NCBI GenBank assembly: GCA_045602655.1
Contig: JAZSBY010000124.1
Span: 1 to 29,519 of the forward strand
Reading direction: 5' to 3'
DNA: 29,519 nt
From: Fimenecus sp045602655
GTDB taxonomy: Bacteria > Bacillota > Clostridia > Oscillospirales > Acutalibacteraceae
This document shows, piece after piece, positions 17,576 to 25,334 of the stretch. Below the pieces are notes generated by a model that saw only the letters and a list, made by a program, of their open reading frames with translations, was not told the DNA's origin and ran no database searches. The position numbers were made by a program, and so were the translations under genes. Each line of letters begins with the position of its first letter. Position 1 is the first letter of the stretch.

Positions 17576-17866
17576 TTATTCAAGTTTTTCTTTTATGCTG
17601 TCAACGGTTATGCTGACTACATTGTTTTCCACCATAGCAAAGCCGTCAGAAATTTCTGCTGTAAAAATAGTTTTTCCGTCTTTACTGACAGTAACATCAC
17701 CATTTTTAAGAGAAATAATTGCTCTTGTGTGACCCTTACGAATTCCATAGTAGCCTGAAAAGTCACCATTCACACTGTCTGAAACGGGAACACGAATACT
17801 GTCACACTCTATCTCTGAAATCTGACGGTCAACAGCATAAAATTTTACGGTGAGCTTATCGTTCAT
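17576..17866 (-). CDS. atpC: F1 ATP synthase epsilon subunit, short form without C-terminal helices
   Basis: 96 residues beginning MNDKLTVKFYAVDRQ. The N-terminal beta-sandwich is recognisable: SIRVPVSDSVNGDFSGYYGI corresponds to the usual V-P-G-x-x-G-x-x-x-I-x-x-G-H region, RKGHTRAI follows, and ISDGFAMVENNVVSITV matches the G-G-F-x-x-V block. Normal epsilon has 130-140 residues with a two-helix C-terminal domain that inhibits the rotor; here the protein stops right after the sandwich (SIKEKLE). A terminator follows within 12 bases, so no frameshifted remainder exists. Naturally tailless epsilons are known in Chlorobium and Dictyoglomus. The start overlaps the beta-subunit stop as ATGA, indicating coupled translation. 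Confidence 0.9.
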   Translation of the reverse strand: MNDKLTVKFYAVDRQISEIECDSIRVPVSDSVNGDFSGYYGIRKGHTRAIISLKNGDVTVSKDGKTIFTAEISDGFAMVENNVVSITVDSIKEKLE

Positions 17867-19272
17867 ATTATGTCACCCTTATCTTTTTTATAGGCTGTGA
17901 AAACATCATCAATAGTTCCGGACATAAGGAAATACTGTTCAGGGATATTATCGCATTCTCCTGAGAGAATTTTTTCAACACTATCCACAGTCTTTTCAAG
18001 AGGTACATAAACACCCTTTTGACCTGTAAAGCCTTCAGCAACATGGAAAGGTTGACTCATAAAGCGTTGTACTCGTCTTGCTCTCTTTACAAGTTGTTTA
18101 TCCTCTGCAGAAAGCTCATCCATACCAAGAATGGCAATAATATCCTGAAGTTCTGCATATTTTTGCAAAACTCTCTGTGTTTCCTTGGCTGTTTTACAAT
18201 GTCTGTCACCTACAAAGTCGGGTGAAAGTGCTCTCGAAGATGATTCAAGAGGGTCAACAGCGGGATAAATGCCAAGTTCAACTATTTTTCTTGAAAGAAC
18301 AGTTGTGGCATCAAGATGGGAGAAAGTTGTAGCAGGAGCAGGGTCTGTAAGGTCATCAGCAGGAACATAAACTGCCTGCACTGATGTAATTGAGCCGTTA
18401 CCTGTTGATACAATTCTCTCTTGTAATTTACCCATTTCGGAGGCAAGTGTGGGTTGATAACCAACTGCGGACGGCATTCTTCCCAAAAGGGCTGAAACCT
18501 CGCTACCTGCCTGGGTAAAACGGAAAATATTGTCAATAAACAGAAGCACATCCTTATGGGACTTTTCACGGAAATATTCAGCCATTGTAAGACCAACAAG
18601 CGGTACACGGAGTCTTGCACCTGCAGTTTCGTTCATCTGACCGAAAACGAGGGAGGTTTTATCAATAACCCCTGACTGTTTCATTTCATTCCAAAGGTCA
18701 TTACCTTCTCTTGAACGCTCACCGACACCTGCAAAAACAGAGTAGCCGTCGTGCTCAAAGGCAACATTACGGATAAGCTCCATAATAAGAACGGTTTTTC
18801 CTACACCTGCACCACCGAAAAGACCTATTTTGCCACCTTTAATATACGGAGTCATAAGGTCAATAACCTTTATGCCTGTTTCAAGTATATCTGACGAGGA
18901 AACAATTTCAGCAAAACTTGGAGCATCGTGATGAATCGGCCATTTTTCTGCTGTTTCAATTTTTTCTCCTCTATCGATGGGTGTACCCGTAACATTAACC
19001 ATTCTTCCAAGGGTTTCTTTACCTACACAAATCTTTATGGGTTCGCCCGTATCAACTGCTTTCATACCACGGGACATACCGTCGGTGGGATTCATAGAAA
19101 TACATCTGACCTCACCGTCGCCTAAATGTTGTGAAACCTCAAGGGTATATATTTCTGAATTAACTTCAATGTTTACAGCATTGAAAATATCGGGAATTTC
19201 ACCTGCAGAAAAGAGAATATCCACAACCGGACCGGTTATTCTCTGCACCATTCCCACACAGCCTTTTGCCAT
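17863..19272 (-). CDS. atpD: F1 ATP synthase beta subunit
   Basis: 469 residues, normal length. Catalytic subunit: Walker A GGAGVGKT (153-160), catalytic Glu185 in GVGERSREGNDLW, Walker B VLLFIDNIFRFTQAG, SALLGRMPSAVGYQPTLA, and a DELSxED lever motif present as DELSAED in place of the common DELSEED. The N-terminal beta-barrel (GMVQRITGPVVDI) is intact. The ATG at 19272 is 1 base after the gamma stop and uses AAAGGGGA inside the end of atpG. It overlaps atpC by 4 bases. Nothing suggests loss of catalysis. Confidence 0.98.
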   Translation of the reverse strand: MAKGCVGMVQRITGPVVDILFSAGEIPDIFNAVNIEVNSEIYTLEVSQHLGDGEVRCISMNPTDGMSRGMKAVDTGEPIKICVGKETLGRMVNVTGTPIDRGEKIETAEKWPIHHDAPSFAEIVSSSDILETGIKVIDLMTPYIKGGKIGLFGGAGVGKTVLIMELIRNVAFEHDGYSVFAGVGERSREGNDLWNEMKQSGVIDKTSLVFGQMNETAGARLRVPLVGLTMAEYFREKSHKDVLLFIDNIFRFTQAGSEVSALLGRMPSAVGYQPTLASEMGKLQERIVSTGNGSITSVQAVYVPADDLTDPAPATTFSHLDATTVLSRKIVELGIYPAVDPLESSSRALSPDFVGDRHCKTAKETQRVLQKYAELQDIIAILGMDELSAEDKQLVKRARRVQRFMSQPFHVAEGFTGQKGVYVPLEKTVDSVEKILSGECDNIPEQYFLMSGTIDDVFTAYKKDKGDII

Positions 19273-19273
19273 T

Positions 19274-20098
19274 TCATATATCCCCTTTCATTGAAAATTC
19301 TGATGAGATTTCAATAACATCAGCAGTAACCTGACTCTGACGCTTTCTGTTCATTTCTGTTTCTAATTTTGCACTGTATTCACAGGCTGTATCATAAGCT
19401 GAACGCATAGTTGTAAGAGTAGCTGCCTGTGCACCAAGGGCTGTTTCAAGCACTCTTTTGTAAAGAACACTGAGAAATATTTTTTCTGCCGTATTCTTTA
19501 TAACCGTATCCCTGTCAGGTACGAAAACAAGCTCTTTTACCTCTGTTTCACCCTCATCAAATGTAAACAAATCTCTGCAAACAGGCTTTTGCTTTATCAT
19601 ATTGATATATTTAGGATAAACTGTTTTCACTGAAGAGATTCTGCCTTCTGCCATCAATGAGCAGATGCACTCAAAAAGTTCTTTTACCTGCTCGTGGGAA
19701 GGCATATCATCAAAGACAAAGTTTTTCTCTGTTTTTATTCCTTTTCTTTCAAAATACTCCGCCGTTTTTTTACCACAGGAAATAATAATTCCCTTTTCCT
19801 CTATACCACCGAAAAACGAGAAAAGTTCTGTATTAAAACTACCACACATTCCCCTGTTGGATGCGATAACCACAAAGCAACAAGGTGCATCGGGGTTGGC
19901 ACAGGGAAAAACAGAATTAAACTCGTTGCGATAATTTCTGTACAGATTAAGATATTCACCTGCATACTTTTCGTACTCGGCATATATTCCGCTGATTTTC
20001 GCATATTTAACCGTGGAAGCCGTTTTCATAGCACGAGTAAGTTTTGTGGTAGAACGGATAGTATTTAATTTCTTTTTTAAACTTTGAACCGTAGGCAT
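19274..20098 (-). CDS. atpG: F1 ATP synthase gamma subunit
   Basis: 274 residues, slightly shorter than the usual ~285. Central-stalk rotor subunit. The N-terminal helix VQSLKKKLNTIRSTTKLTRAMK is the standard start, ASNRGMCGSFN matches the conserved S-D-R-G-L-C-G-x-F-N block with Asn for Asp, and the C-terminal helix contains ETEMNRKRQSQVTADVIEIS (family N-R-x-R-Q-x-x-I-T-x-E-I-x-E-I). It starts 2 bases after the fusion stop with GAGAGG upstream, and ends 1 base before atpD. Confidence 0.96.
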   Translation of the reverse strand: MPTVQSLKKKLNTIRSTTKLTRAMKTASTVKYAKISGIYAEYEKYAGEYLNLYRNYRNEFNSVFPCANPDAPCCFVVIASNRGMCGSFNTELFSFFGGIEEKGIIISCGKKTAEYFERKGIKTEKNFVFDDMPSHEQVKELFECICSLMAEGRISSVKTVYPKYINMIKQKPVCRDLFTFDEGETEVKELVFVPDRDTVIKNTAEKIFLSVLYKRVLETALGAQAATLTTMRSAYDTACEYSAKLETEMNRKRQSQVTADVIEISSEFSMKGDI

Positions 20099-20100
20099 AA

Positions 20101-22311
20101 TTATAACCTCTCGGCGAATTCACTTAAAGCCTCTTTAAGAGAATTCTTTAACTCACTATCAAACTTTTTCGCATTTTTAACCTTGAGTGCAAGGTCTACC
20201 TTTTCTTCACGGAAGAATTTGTAAAGGTTCTTTTCAAAAATCTCCATATTGTCGGGAGATATTTTATCGGCATATCCTTCACTTACGGCAAAAATAAGAA
20301 TTGTTTGCATATTGTCTTCTATTGGGGCATATCTTGGCTGACGGAGGGCTTCCGTAAGAAGTCTGCCTGAGGATAATGCCTTCTTTGTATCGTCATCAAT
20401 ATCGGAGCCAAACTGCATAAATTCTGCAAGTTCCCTGTACTGTGCAAGACGAGTACGAAGTGAGGATGAAACCTTTTTCATAGAAGGTGTTTGTGCTGCA
20501 CCACCTACACGGGAAACAGAAAGTCCCACATTTACGGCAGGACGCTGACCTTCGTTGAAAAGTTCTGCATCAAGGAAAATCTGACCGTCTGTAATTGAGA
20601 TAACGTTGGTAGGAATATATGCAGAAATGTCACCTGCAAGAGTTTCGATAATCGGCAAGGCTGTAATTGAGCCACCACCAAGTTCATCTGACAGATGTGC
20701 TGCTCTTTCAAGAAGTCTTGAATGAAGATAGAAAATATCGCCCGGATAAGCCTCACGGCCTGATGGTCTGTGAAGCAAAAGTGAAAGTTCACGATATGCA
20801 ACGGCGTGTTTTGAAAGGTCGTCATAAACAATAAGGACATCCTTTCCTGAATACATAAAATATTCAGCCATAGCAGAGCCTGAAAACGGTGCAATATACT
20901 GAAGGGCTGCAGAAGCAGAGGCAGGTACAGCGATAATAGTGGTGTATTCCATAGCACCGCAGGACTCCAATTTTTCTTTGATTTCCGCAACAAGAGTATC
21001 CTTTTGACCGATTGCAACATAGATACAAACAGTATCTCTGCCCTTTTGATTTATGATAGTATCAATTGCAATTGCTGTTTTACCCGTCTGACGGTCACCG
21101 ATAATAAGTTCTCTCTGTCCTTTACCGATAGGAACAAGGGCATCAATAGCCTTGATACCTGTATGAAGCGGAGAATTAACAGGAGCTCTGTCAAGAATTC
21201 CCGGTGCCTTAAACTCAATTGGACGAGTTTCTTTATAGGGCAGATAACCCATAGCATCAATCGGATTACCCAAAGCATCCACTACTCTGCCTAAAAGACA
21301 TTCACCCACGGGAACGGAGGCAATTCTGCCCACGCGTCTTACACGGCTACCACTCTCGATATTGGCAAAGTCACCGAAGATTACACAGCCAATACGATTT
21401 TGCTGAATGTCGAGAACCATACCGAATTCACCACATTCAAACTCAACAACCTCACCGTACATAATGTCAGCAAGACCGTCCATCCAACAAATACCGTCGG
21501 ATACAGTCATTACTCTGCCTAACTGATACTGATAAATCTGCGGTTTAAAGGTTTCTGCCTTTTGTGTGAATTCCTGTATGAGATGACTTACTGTGTCATC
21601 GTTCATTATAGGTTCGTGATTAAGATTCTTCTCAAACTGATAAAGTTCCTCCGCAACAGTGCCGTCATAAACTGTATCACCGATTCTGAGACGAAGTCCA
21701 CCGATAAGTGAAGGGTCCTCAAGCACCCACAAGGAGGTTTTTCCGTCAACCTCAGCTAACATCTGTGTTGTAATTCTGTCAACCTCGTCAACTATATCTT
21801 TCGGAAGAGCATAAGCAGAAGTAAGAGTTACATAAAGCACATCGTGATGTTTAAGATATGCCATATCACCGGGAGTAAGGGAAATTCTTTTAAGAATTTC
21901 GTCAATAACCTGTCTGTCAAGGTCCTTTATGGCATTTCTATATTTTTCGTAAGAAAAAAGGTTGATTACATTCTCTTTCATTACGGAAAAAAGTTCTTTT
22001 CGTGCCTCTTCAATCATACCACGGTGAATTTCACTTTTTTCTCTTTCGCCAAACGCCTCTATTGATGCAATTTTTTCTGCCACAATGCCCTCTGCCTTCT
22101 CTATATCCTCACTGTAATCAAAAGCGAGGACCTCAACAGAAGGCTCCTCTAAAGCAGGCACAGGCATTTTTTCAATTTCCTCTGCCCTGTCAAGGTCACT
22201 GTTTATTTTTTCATATCTGCCGCCAAAAATTCTTTTGACAGTTTTTCTGCCAACTAATACAAGAATGGTGACGAGGATAAGAAAATTGATAATAACATAT
22301 TGTATTTCCAT
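20101..22311 (-). CDS. ATP synthase b-like/delta/alpha fusion protein (single 736-residue polypeptide)
   Basis: One uninterrupted frame occupies the place of atpH and atpA. Residues 1-21 form a membrane helix (MEIQYVIINFLILVTILVLV) followed by a charged b-like helical region to about 145. Residues ~158-230 match the delta/OSCP C-terminal domain: VTLTSAYALP, then EDPSLIGGLRLRIGDTVYDG. Residues ~236-736 are a complete alpha subunit with LGRVMTVSDGI, Walker A GDRQTGKT (405-412), PGDIFYLHSRLLERAA and arginine finger Arg601 in SVSRVGGAAQ. The delta N-terminal six-helix domain is not apparent. The ATG at 22311 follows AGGA and is 4 bases after the atpF stop. An internal Met236 at the alpha boundary (21606) has no ribosome-binding site at normal spacing. 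Fused b-delta is known in mycobacteria; I know of no case extended into alpha. A cloning or assembly error is possible but unlikely, given the continuous frame. Confidence 0.93.
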   Translation of the reverse strand: MEIQYVIINFLILVTILVLVGRKTVKRIFGGRYEKINSDLDRAEEIEKMPVPALEEPSVEVLAFDYSEDIEKAEGIVAEKIASIEAFGEREKSEIHRGMIEEARKELFSVMKENVINLFSYEKYRNAIKDLDRQVIDEILKRISLTPGDMAYLKHHDVLYVTLTSAYALPKDIVDEVDRITTQMLAEVDGKTSLWVLEDPSLIGGLRLRIGDTVYDGTVAEELYQFEKNLNHEPIMNDDTVSHLIQEFTQKAETFKPQIYQYQLGRVMTVSDGICWMDGLADIMYGEVVEFECGEFGMVLDIQQNRIGCVIFGDFANIESGSRVRRVGRIASVPVGECLLGRVVDALGNPIDAMGYLPYKETRPIEFKAPGILDRAPVNSPLHTGIKAIDALVPIGKGQRELIIGDRQTGKTAIAIDTIINQKGRDTVCIYVAIGQKDTLVAEIKEKLESCGAMEYTTIIAVPASASAALQYIAPFSGSAMAEYFMYSGKDVLIVYDDLSKHAVAYRELSLLLHRPSGREAYPGDIFYLHSRLLERAAHLSDELGGGSITALPIIETLAGDISAYIPTNVISITDGQIFLDAELFNEGQRPAVNVGLSVSRVGGAAQTPSMKKVSSSLRTRLAQYRELAEFMQFGSDIDDDTKKALSSGRLLTEALRQPRYAPIEDNMQTILIFAVSEGYADKISPDNMEIFEKNLYKFFREEKVDLALKVKNAKKFDSELKNSLKEALSEFAERL

Positions 22312-22315
22312 AATA

Positions 22316-22741
22316 TCATATCCTGTTAGAGATAATGTTTTTTGCAAAAATAGCCGCCGCTGTTTCCATTTTTGGTGCAACGGAATAAACTATTTTATCA
22401 TATTCCTCTGTTATGCCGTTTCTGTATTCTTCAACATCTGAAAGGCATTTTCTTTGAGCATTTTCAATCTCTTTTTTACCTTGGGACTGTATTTCCTGCA
22501 CTTTTGCCTTGGCTTGTGCTATACCTTGAGCTTCAGCACTTACCTTTTCTTCGGCAAGTCTTTTTTCATTCTCTGCAGTTATACTTTCAATTTCTTTAAG
22601 TTTCTTTTCTGCTGCTTCAACCTTTTCTCTACGAGCATCAATAACTCTGAGTACGGGGGTAAAAAGCAAATTTTTCAGTATAACCATAAGAAGAAGGAAG
22701 CATATTACAGTCCACACTATAATTGATGGCTGTATATTCAT
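22316..22741 (-). CDS. atpF: ATP synthase F0 subunit b
   Basis: 141 residues, somewhat short for b (~155-170). A single membrane helix (about 8-28, SIIVWTVICFLLLMVILKNL) leads into the conserved F-x-P-V-L-x-x-I-D-x-R (FTPVLRVIDARREKV), then a long coiled coil with many Lys/Glu/Ala. It makes the peripheral stalk, probably paired with the b-like N-terminus of the downstream fusion protein as a b/b' heterodimer (inference). GAGGAG is 7 bases upstream and overlaps the atpE stop; the fusion gene starts 4 bases after its own stop. Confidence 0.94.
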   Translation of the reverse strand: MNIQPSIIVWTVICFLLLMVILKNLLFTPVLRVIDARREKVEAAEKKLKEIESITAENEKRLAEEKVSAEAQGIAQAKAKVQEIQSQGKKEIENAQRKCLSDVEEYRNGITEEYDKIVYSVAPKMETAAAIFAKNIISNRI

Positions 22742-22751
22742 AGACTACTCC

Positions 22752-22982
22752 TCAGATTTTTGAAATAAGCATAAATGCAATAAGAAGACCGTAGATACTG
22801 AGTGCTTCCATAAGAGCAAGTGAAACAATAAGAGTTGAACGGATGTCCTTTGCAGCATCAGGCTGACGGGCAATACTCTCCATAGCTGATTTTGCCGTAA
22901 TTCCCTGACCGATTGAAGGTCCTATTGTACTTAATGCGATTGCCATTGCTGCTGCGATTGCGATAATTGCTGAACTTGTCAT
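22752..22982 (-). CDS. atpE: ATP synthase F0 subunit c
   Basis: 76-residue proteolipid with two membrane helices joined by the polar loop ESIARQPDAAKDIRS. The ion-carrying carboxylate is Glu59 in LMEALSIYGLL. Gln26 (GPSIGQG) and Tyr64 align by spacing with Gln32 and Tyr70 of the Na+-binding Ilyobacter tartaricus c subunit, but the Ser66 and Thr67 positions are Ala60 and Leu61. Coupling ion is therefore undecided between H+ and Na+. AAGGAG lies 9 bases before the ATG. It sits 26 bases after atpB and 10 bases before atpF. Confidence 0.97.
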   Translation of the reverse strand: MTSSAIIAIAAAMAIALSTIGPSIGQGITAKSAMESIARQPDAAKDIRSTLIVSLALMEALSIYGLLIAFMLISKI

Positions 22983-23008
22983 TTTTAATTACTCCTTTAA
23001 GTATAAAT

Positions 23009-23680
23009 TTAATCTTCTGTTACTTCTTCTAAATATATTGATACAAGCATTGTGAAAACCATTGCCTGTAATGCACAGAACAAAAGTGAAAGCACCATCA
23101 TAATAACGGGTGCACCTATGGGTAAAATGTGATAAAGTTCTTCTGTGACCATTTCTTCCCCGAAAATGTTACCGTAAAGTCTTAATGCAAGGGATGCGGG
23201 TTTGATAAACTCGTCAAGAATCATCAACGGAAGCATAAAGAACATAGGCATTACAAACCGCTTGAAATAATGCTTTTTGTTGTGTCTGAATCCTGAAATC
23301 TGCAAAAACAGAAAAGTGAGAACACCTAAACCTGCAGTCACTGAAAGGGATGCTGTTGGGGCTTTGACATATTCTGTAAGTCCCACACCCGGAATCATAC
23401 CCGAATAGTTTGAAAAGATAATAAAGATAAAAAGTGATGCTAAGAAAGTAAAGTATTTTCTTGCTTTTTTCTTACCGAGAATATCTGTAAAAAAGTTATC
23501 AAGATATTCAATGCCGGTTTCAATAACATTCTGAAATTTTCCCGGTCGCTCTTTAAGATTTTTCTTAACAATCAAGGAAATAACTGTCAGAATTCCCAGA
23601 ATAATCCACATTGTAACAACTTCACCTGTTACATCAAGTATTCCGAAGAGATTTATAATTACCTCGGATTTCTCACCCAT
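23009..23680 (-). CDS. atpB: ATP synthase F0 subunit a
   Basis: 223 residues with about five to six membrane helices. The essential stator arginine is Arg167 in PASLALRLYGNIFGEEM, and Gln205 in ALQAMVFTMLVSIYLEEV corresponds to the conserved Gln of the last helix. Subunit a forms the ion half-channels beside the c ring. The start is the ATG at 23680, 9 bases after GGAGG; another in-frame ATG at 23689 abuts that site. It overlaps the end of the upstream AtpI-like gene by 8 bases, implying coupling. Confidence 0.95.
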   Translation of the reverse strand: MGEKSEVIINLFGILDVTGEVVTMWIILGILTVISLIVKKNLKERPGKFQNVIETGIEYLDNFFTDILGKKKARKYFTFLASLFIFIIFSNYSGMIPGVGLTEYVKAPTASLSVTAGLGVLTFLFLQISGFRHNKKHYFKRFVMPMFFMLPLMILDEFIKPASLALRLYGNIFGEEMVTEELYHILPIGAPVIMMVLSLLFCALQAMVFTMLVSIYLEEVTED

Positions 23681-24002
23681 CAGTTTCATCCTCCTTTTCC
23701 TTTTTATTCTTTGCCATTGAGTCATTTACAAGTAAAATCTGCTTTGTAAAATATATCATGGGTAATGTCATACCAAGGACTGCTCCTACAAGAGGATAGA
23801 TAATATTTACAGTTTCTATCCTTGCAGATACAAAGTAAACGATTATTAAAAAGCCCACCTGTAAAATTTGCCTTACAACTGAAATAAACGCATATTTTTC
23901 AGGAGCTTTAACAAGCAACTTTTTTGAAAAAATATAGTTGGCAAAGGCAACAAGAAAGCCTGCCAATGCCGCCAATACTGCACCTATAATATTATGGCTC
24001 AT
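23673..24002 (-). CDS. atpI: AtpI-like small membrane protein, first gene of the ATP synthase operon
   Basis: 109 residues with about four hydrophobic segments and a lysine/glutamate-rich tail (SMAKNKKEKEDETDG). Position ahead of atpB, size and topology fit the ATP synthase I-chain family, whose members help assemble the c ring. Sequence conservation in this family is low, so the call rests mainly on context. A GGTGATG sequence lies just before the ATG. It overlaps atpB by 8 bases. Confidence 0.75.
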   Translation of the reverse strand: MSHNIIGAVLAALAGFLVAFANYIFSKKLLVKAPEKYAFISVVRQILQVGFLIIVYFVSARIETVNIIYPLVGAVLGMTLPMIYFTKQILLVNDSMAKNKKEKEDETDG

Positions 24003-24034
24003 ATCATCACCATCTTTTACTCTCTTTTATGGTT

Positions 24035-24062
24035 ATTATAGCACTTTGATTTCATTTTTCAA
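24035..24062 (-). promoter_or_regulatory. Promoter of the ATP synthase operon
   Basis: TTGAAA (24057-24062), 16-base spacer, TATAAT (24035-24040) preceded by TGC (extended -10), reading on the minus strand. Transcription would start near 24028, about 25 bases before the AtpI-like ATG. Bases 24063-24190, back to the ilvE terminator, hold nothing else that I can identify. Confidence 0.82.
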
Positions 24063-24191
24063 TAGATATAAATAACATTTAATGTGAAAATTTCAAGTGA
24101 GTATTTGGATATAATAAATGATTGATGTTTGCAATTTTCACGGTTGATAAGCAAATAGACAGAACATAGAAACTTAACAATTCTAACCACG

Positions 24192-24224
24192 AAAAAAGGA
24201 CAAGCCGTAAAACAGCCTGTCCTT
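24192..24224 (-). terminator. Terminator after ilvE
   Basis: The minus transcript forms AAGGACAGGC/GCTTGTCCTT (10 bp with one G-U; 24215-24224 and 24196-24205) followed by a U-tract. It lies 16 bases past the ilvE stop and separates it from the atp promoter. Confidence 0.9.
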
Positions 24225-24239
24225 GATTATGAATTTAAA

Positions 24240-25304
24240 TTAGTCAACCTTTACTGTCCAGCCGAATGTATCTTCGATTTTACCGTACTGGATACCTGTA
24301 AGAGTATCATAAAGTTTTTGTGTAAGTTCACCGATTTCAAAATTGTTGATTTCAACAACCTCTTGCTTATACATAAGAGAACCAACCGGTGAAATAACTG
24401 CTGCTGTACCCGTACCGAATACTTCTTCCAAAGTTGAGTTCTTACCTGCATCCATAATTGTATCAATAGCAAGTTTGCCTTCGTTCACCTTGTATCCCCA
24501 ATTTTTGAGAAGTTCAATACAGCTCATTCTTGTAATACCCGGAAGAACCGTACCCGATGTTGCCGCAGTATAGATTTCGCCGTTAAGCTTGAACATAATG
24601 TTCATAGCACCAACTTCTTCAACATACTTTCTTTCAACACCGTCAAGCCAGAGAACCTGTGAATAACCAAGTTTATGTGCTTTCTCACCTGCTGCAAGAG
24701 ATGCTGCATAGTTACCGCCGCATTTAATTGCACCTGTGCCGCCCGGTGCTGCACGAACAAATTCTTCTTCAACATAAATCTTAACGGGATTAAGACCCTC
24801 TGCATAGTAAGCACCTGAAGGTGAGCAGATAATGATGAACTGATATTTTGCAGATGCCTTAACACCTAAAACAGGTTCTGTTGCGATTGTGAAAGGTCTG
24901 ATATAAAGGCTTGTGTCAGGCTCTGACGGTACCCAATCCTTATCAACTGAAACAAGAGCTTTAACTGCATCTACGAAATCAGCAACAGGAATCTGTGGAA
25001 TACAAAGTCTGTCGTGTGTTGATTGCATTCTTTCTGCATTCTTGTCAGGACGGAAAAGCTGAACATTACCGTCTGCCATACGATATGCTTTAAGTCCTTC
25101 AAAGCATTCCTGAGCATAGTGGAAAACAAGTGCTGACGGGTCCAATGAAATTGGCTGATAAGGCACAACTCTTGCATCGTGCCAACCCATACCCTCGTCA
25201 TAATCCATTACAAACATGTGGTCTGTGAAAATATGACCAAAGCCTAAATTTTTCCAATCCGGTTTTGCCTTTGGGGCAGTTGTTTTTTCAATTCTGATTT
25301 GCAT
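24240..25304 (-). CDS. ilvE: Branched-chain amino acid aminotransferase
   Basis: 354-residue fold-type IV PLP enzyme that interconverts leucine, isoleucine and valine with their 2-oxo acids. Length and motifs match the BCAT group II type: HYAQECFEGLKAYR, FRPDKNAERM, SLYIRPF, the PLP lysine Lys194 in GTGAIKCGGNYAAS, VLWLDGVERKYVEEVGAMN, and the phosphate-binding GTGTAAVISPVG. GGAG is about 10 bases before the ATG. It starts 30 bases after the CapD/FlaA1-type gene with no terminator or promoter visible between, so the two are probably cotranscribed. There is no room for a T-box leader. Confidence 0.96.
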   Translation of the reverse strand: MQIRIEKTTAPKAKPDWKNLGFGHIFTDHMFVMDYDEGMGWHDARVVPYQPISLDPSALVFHYAQECFEGLKAYRMADGNVQLFRPDKNAERMQSTHDRLCIPQIPVADFVDAVKALVSVDKDWVPSEPDTSLYIRPFTIATEPVLGVKASAKYQFIIICSPSGAYYAEGLNPVKIYVEEEFVRAAPGGTGAIKCGGNYAASLAAGEKAHKLGYSQVLWLDGVERKYVEEVGAMNIMFKLNGEIYTAATSGTVLPGITRMSCIELLKNWGYKVNEGKLAIDTIMDAGKNSTLEEVFGTGTAAVISPVGSLMYKQEVVEINNFEIGELTQKLYDTLTGIQYGKIEDTFGWTVKVD

Positions 25305-25334
25305 TTGTGAACATCTCCAGTGTATTTGCTAAAA

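Noticed and set aside
21606..21608. Met236 of the fusion gene as start of a separate atpA
   Set aside because: No Shine-Dalgarno at 5-12 bases upstream, no stop codon in frame before it, and the delta domain reads straight through.
22316..22380. N-terminal 23-residue extension of the fusion frame beyond 22311
   Set aside because: It overlaps the end of atpF in another frame and has no ribosome site; the ATG at 22311 fits the spacing after atpF and begins the membrane helix.
22752..22982. Calling the ATP synthase Na+-dependent
   Set aside because: Gln and Tyr ligands are present, but the Ser/Thr positions next to the carboxylate are Ala/Leu, so the evidence is incomplete.
25305..25334. T-box or other leader upstream of ilvE
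   Set aside because: Only 30 bases separate it from the upstream gene, too short for any such element.
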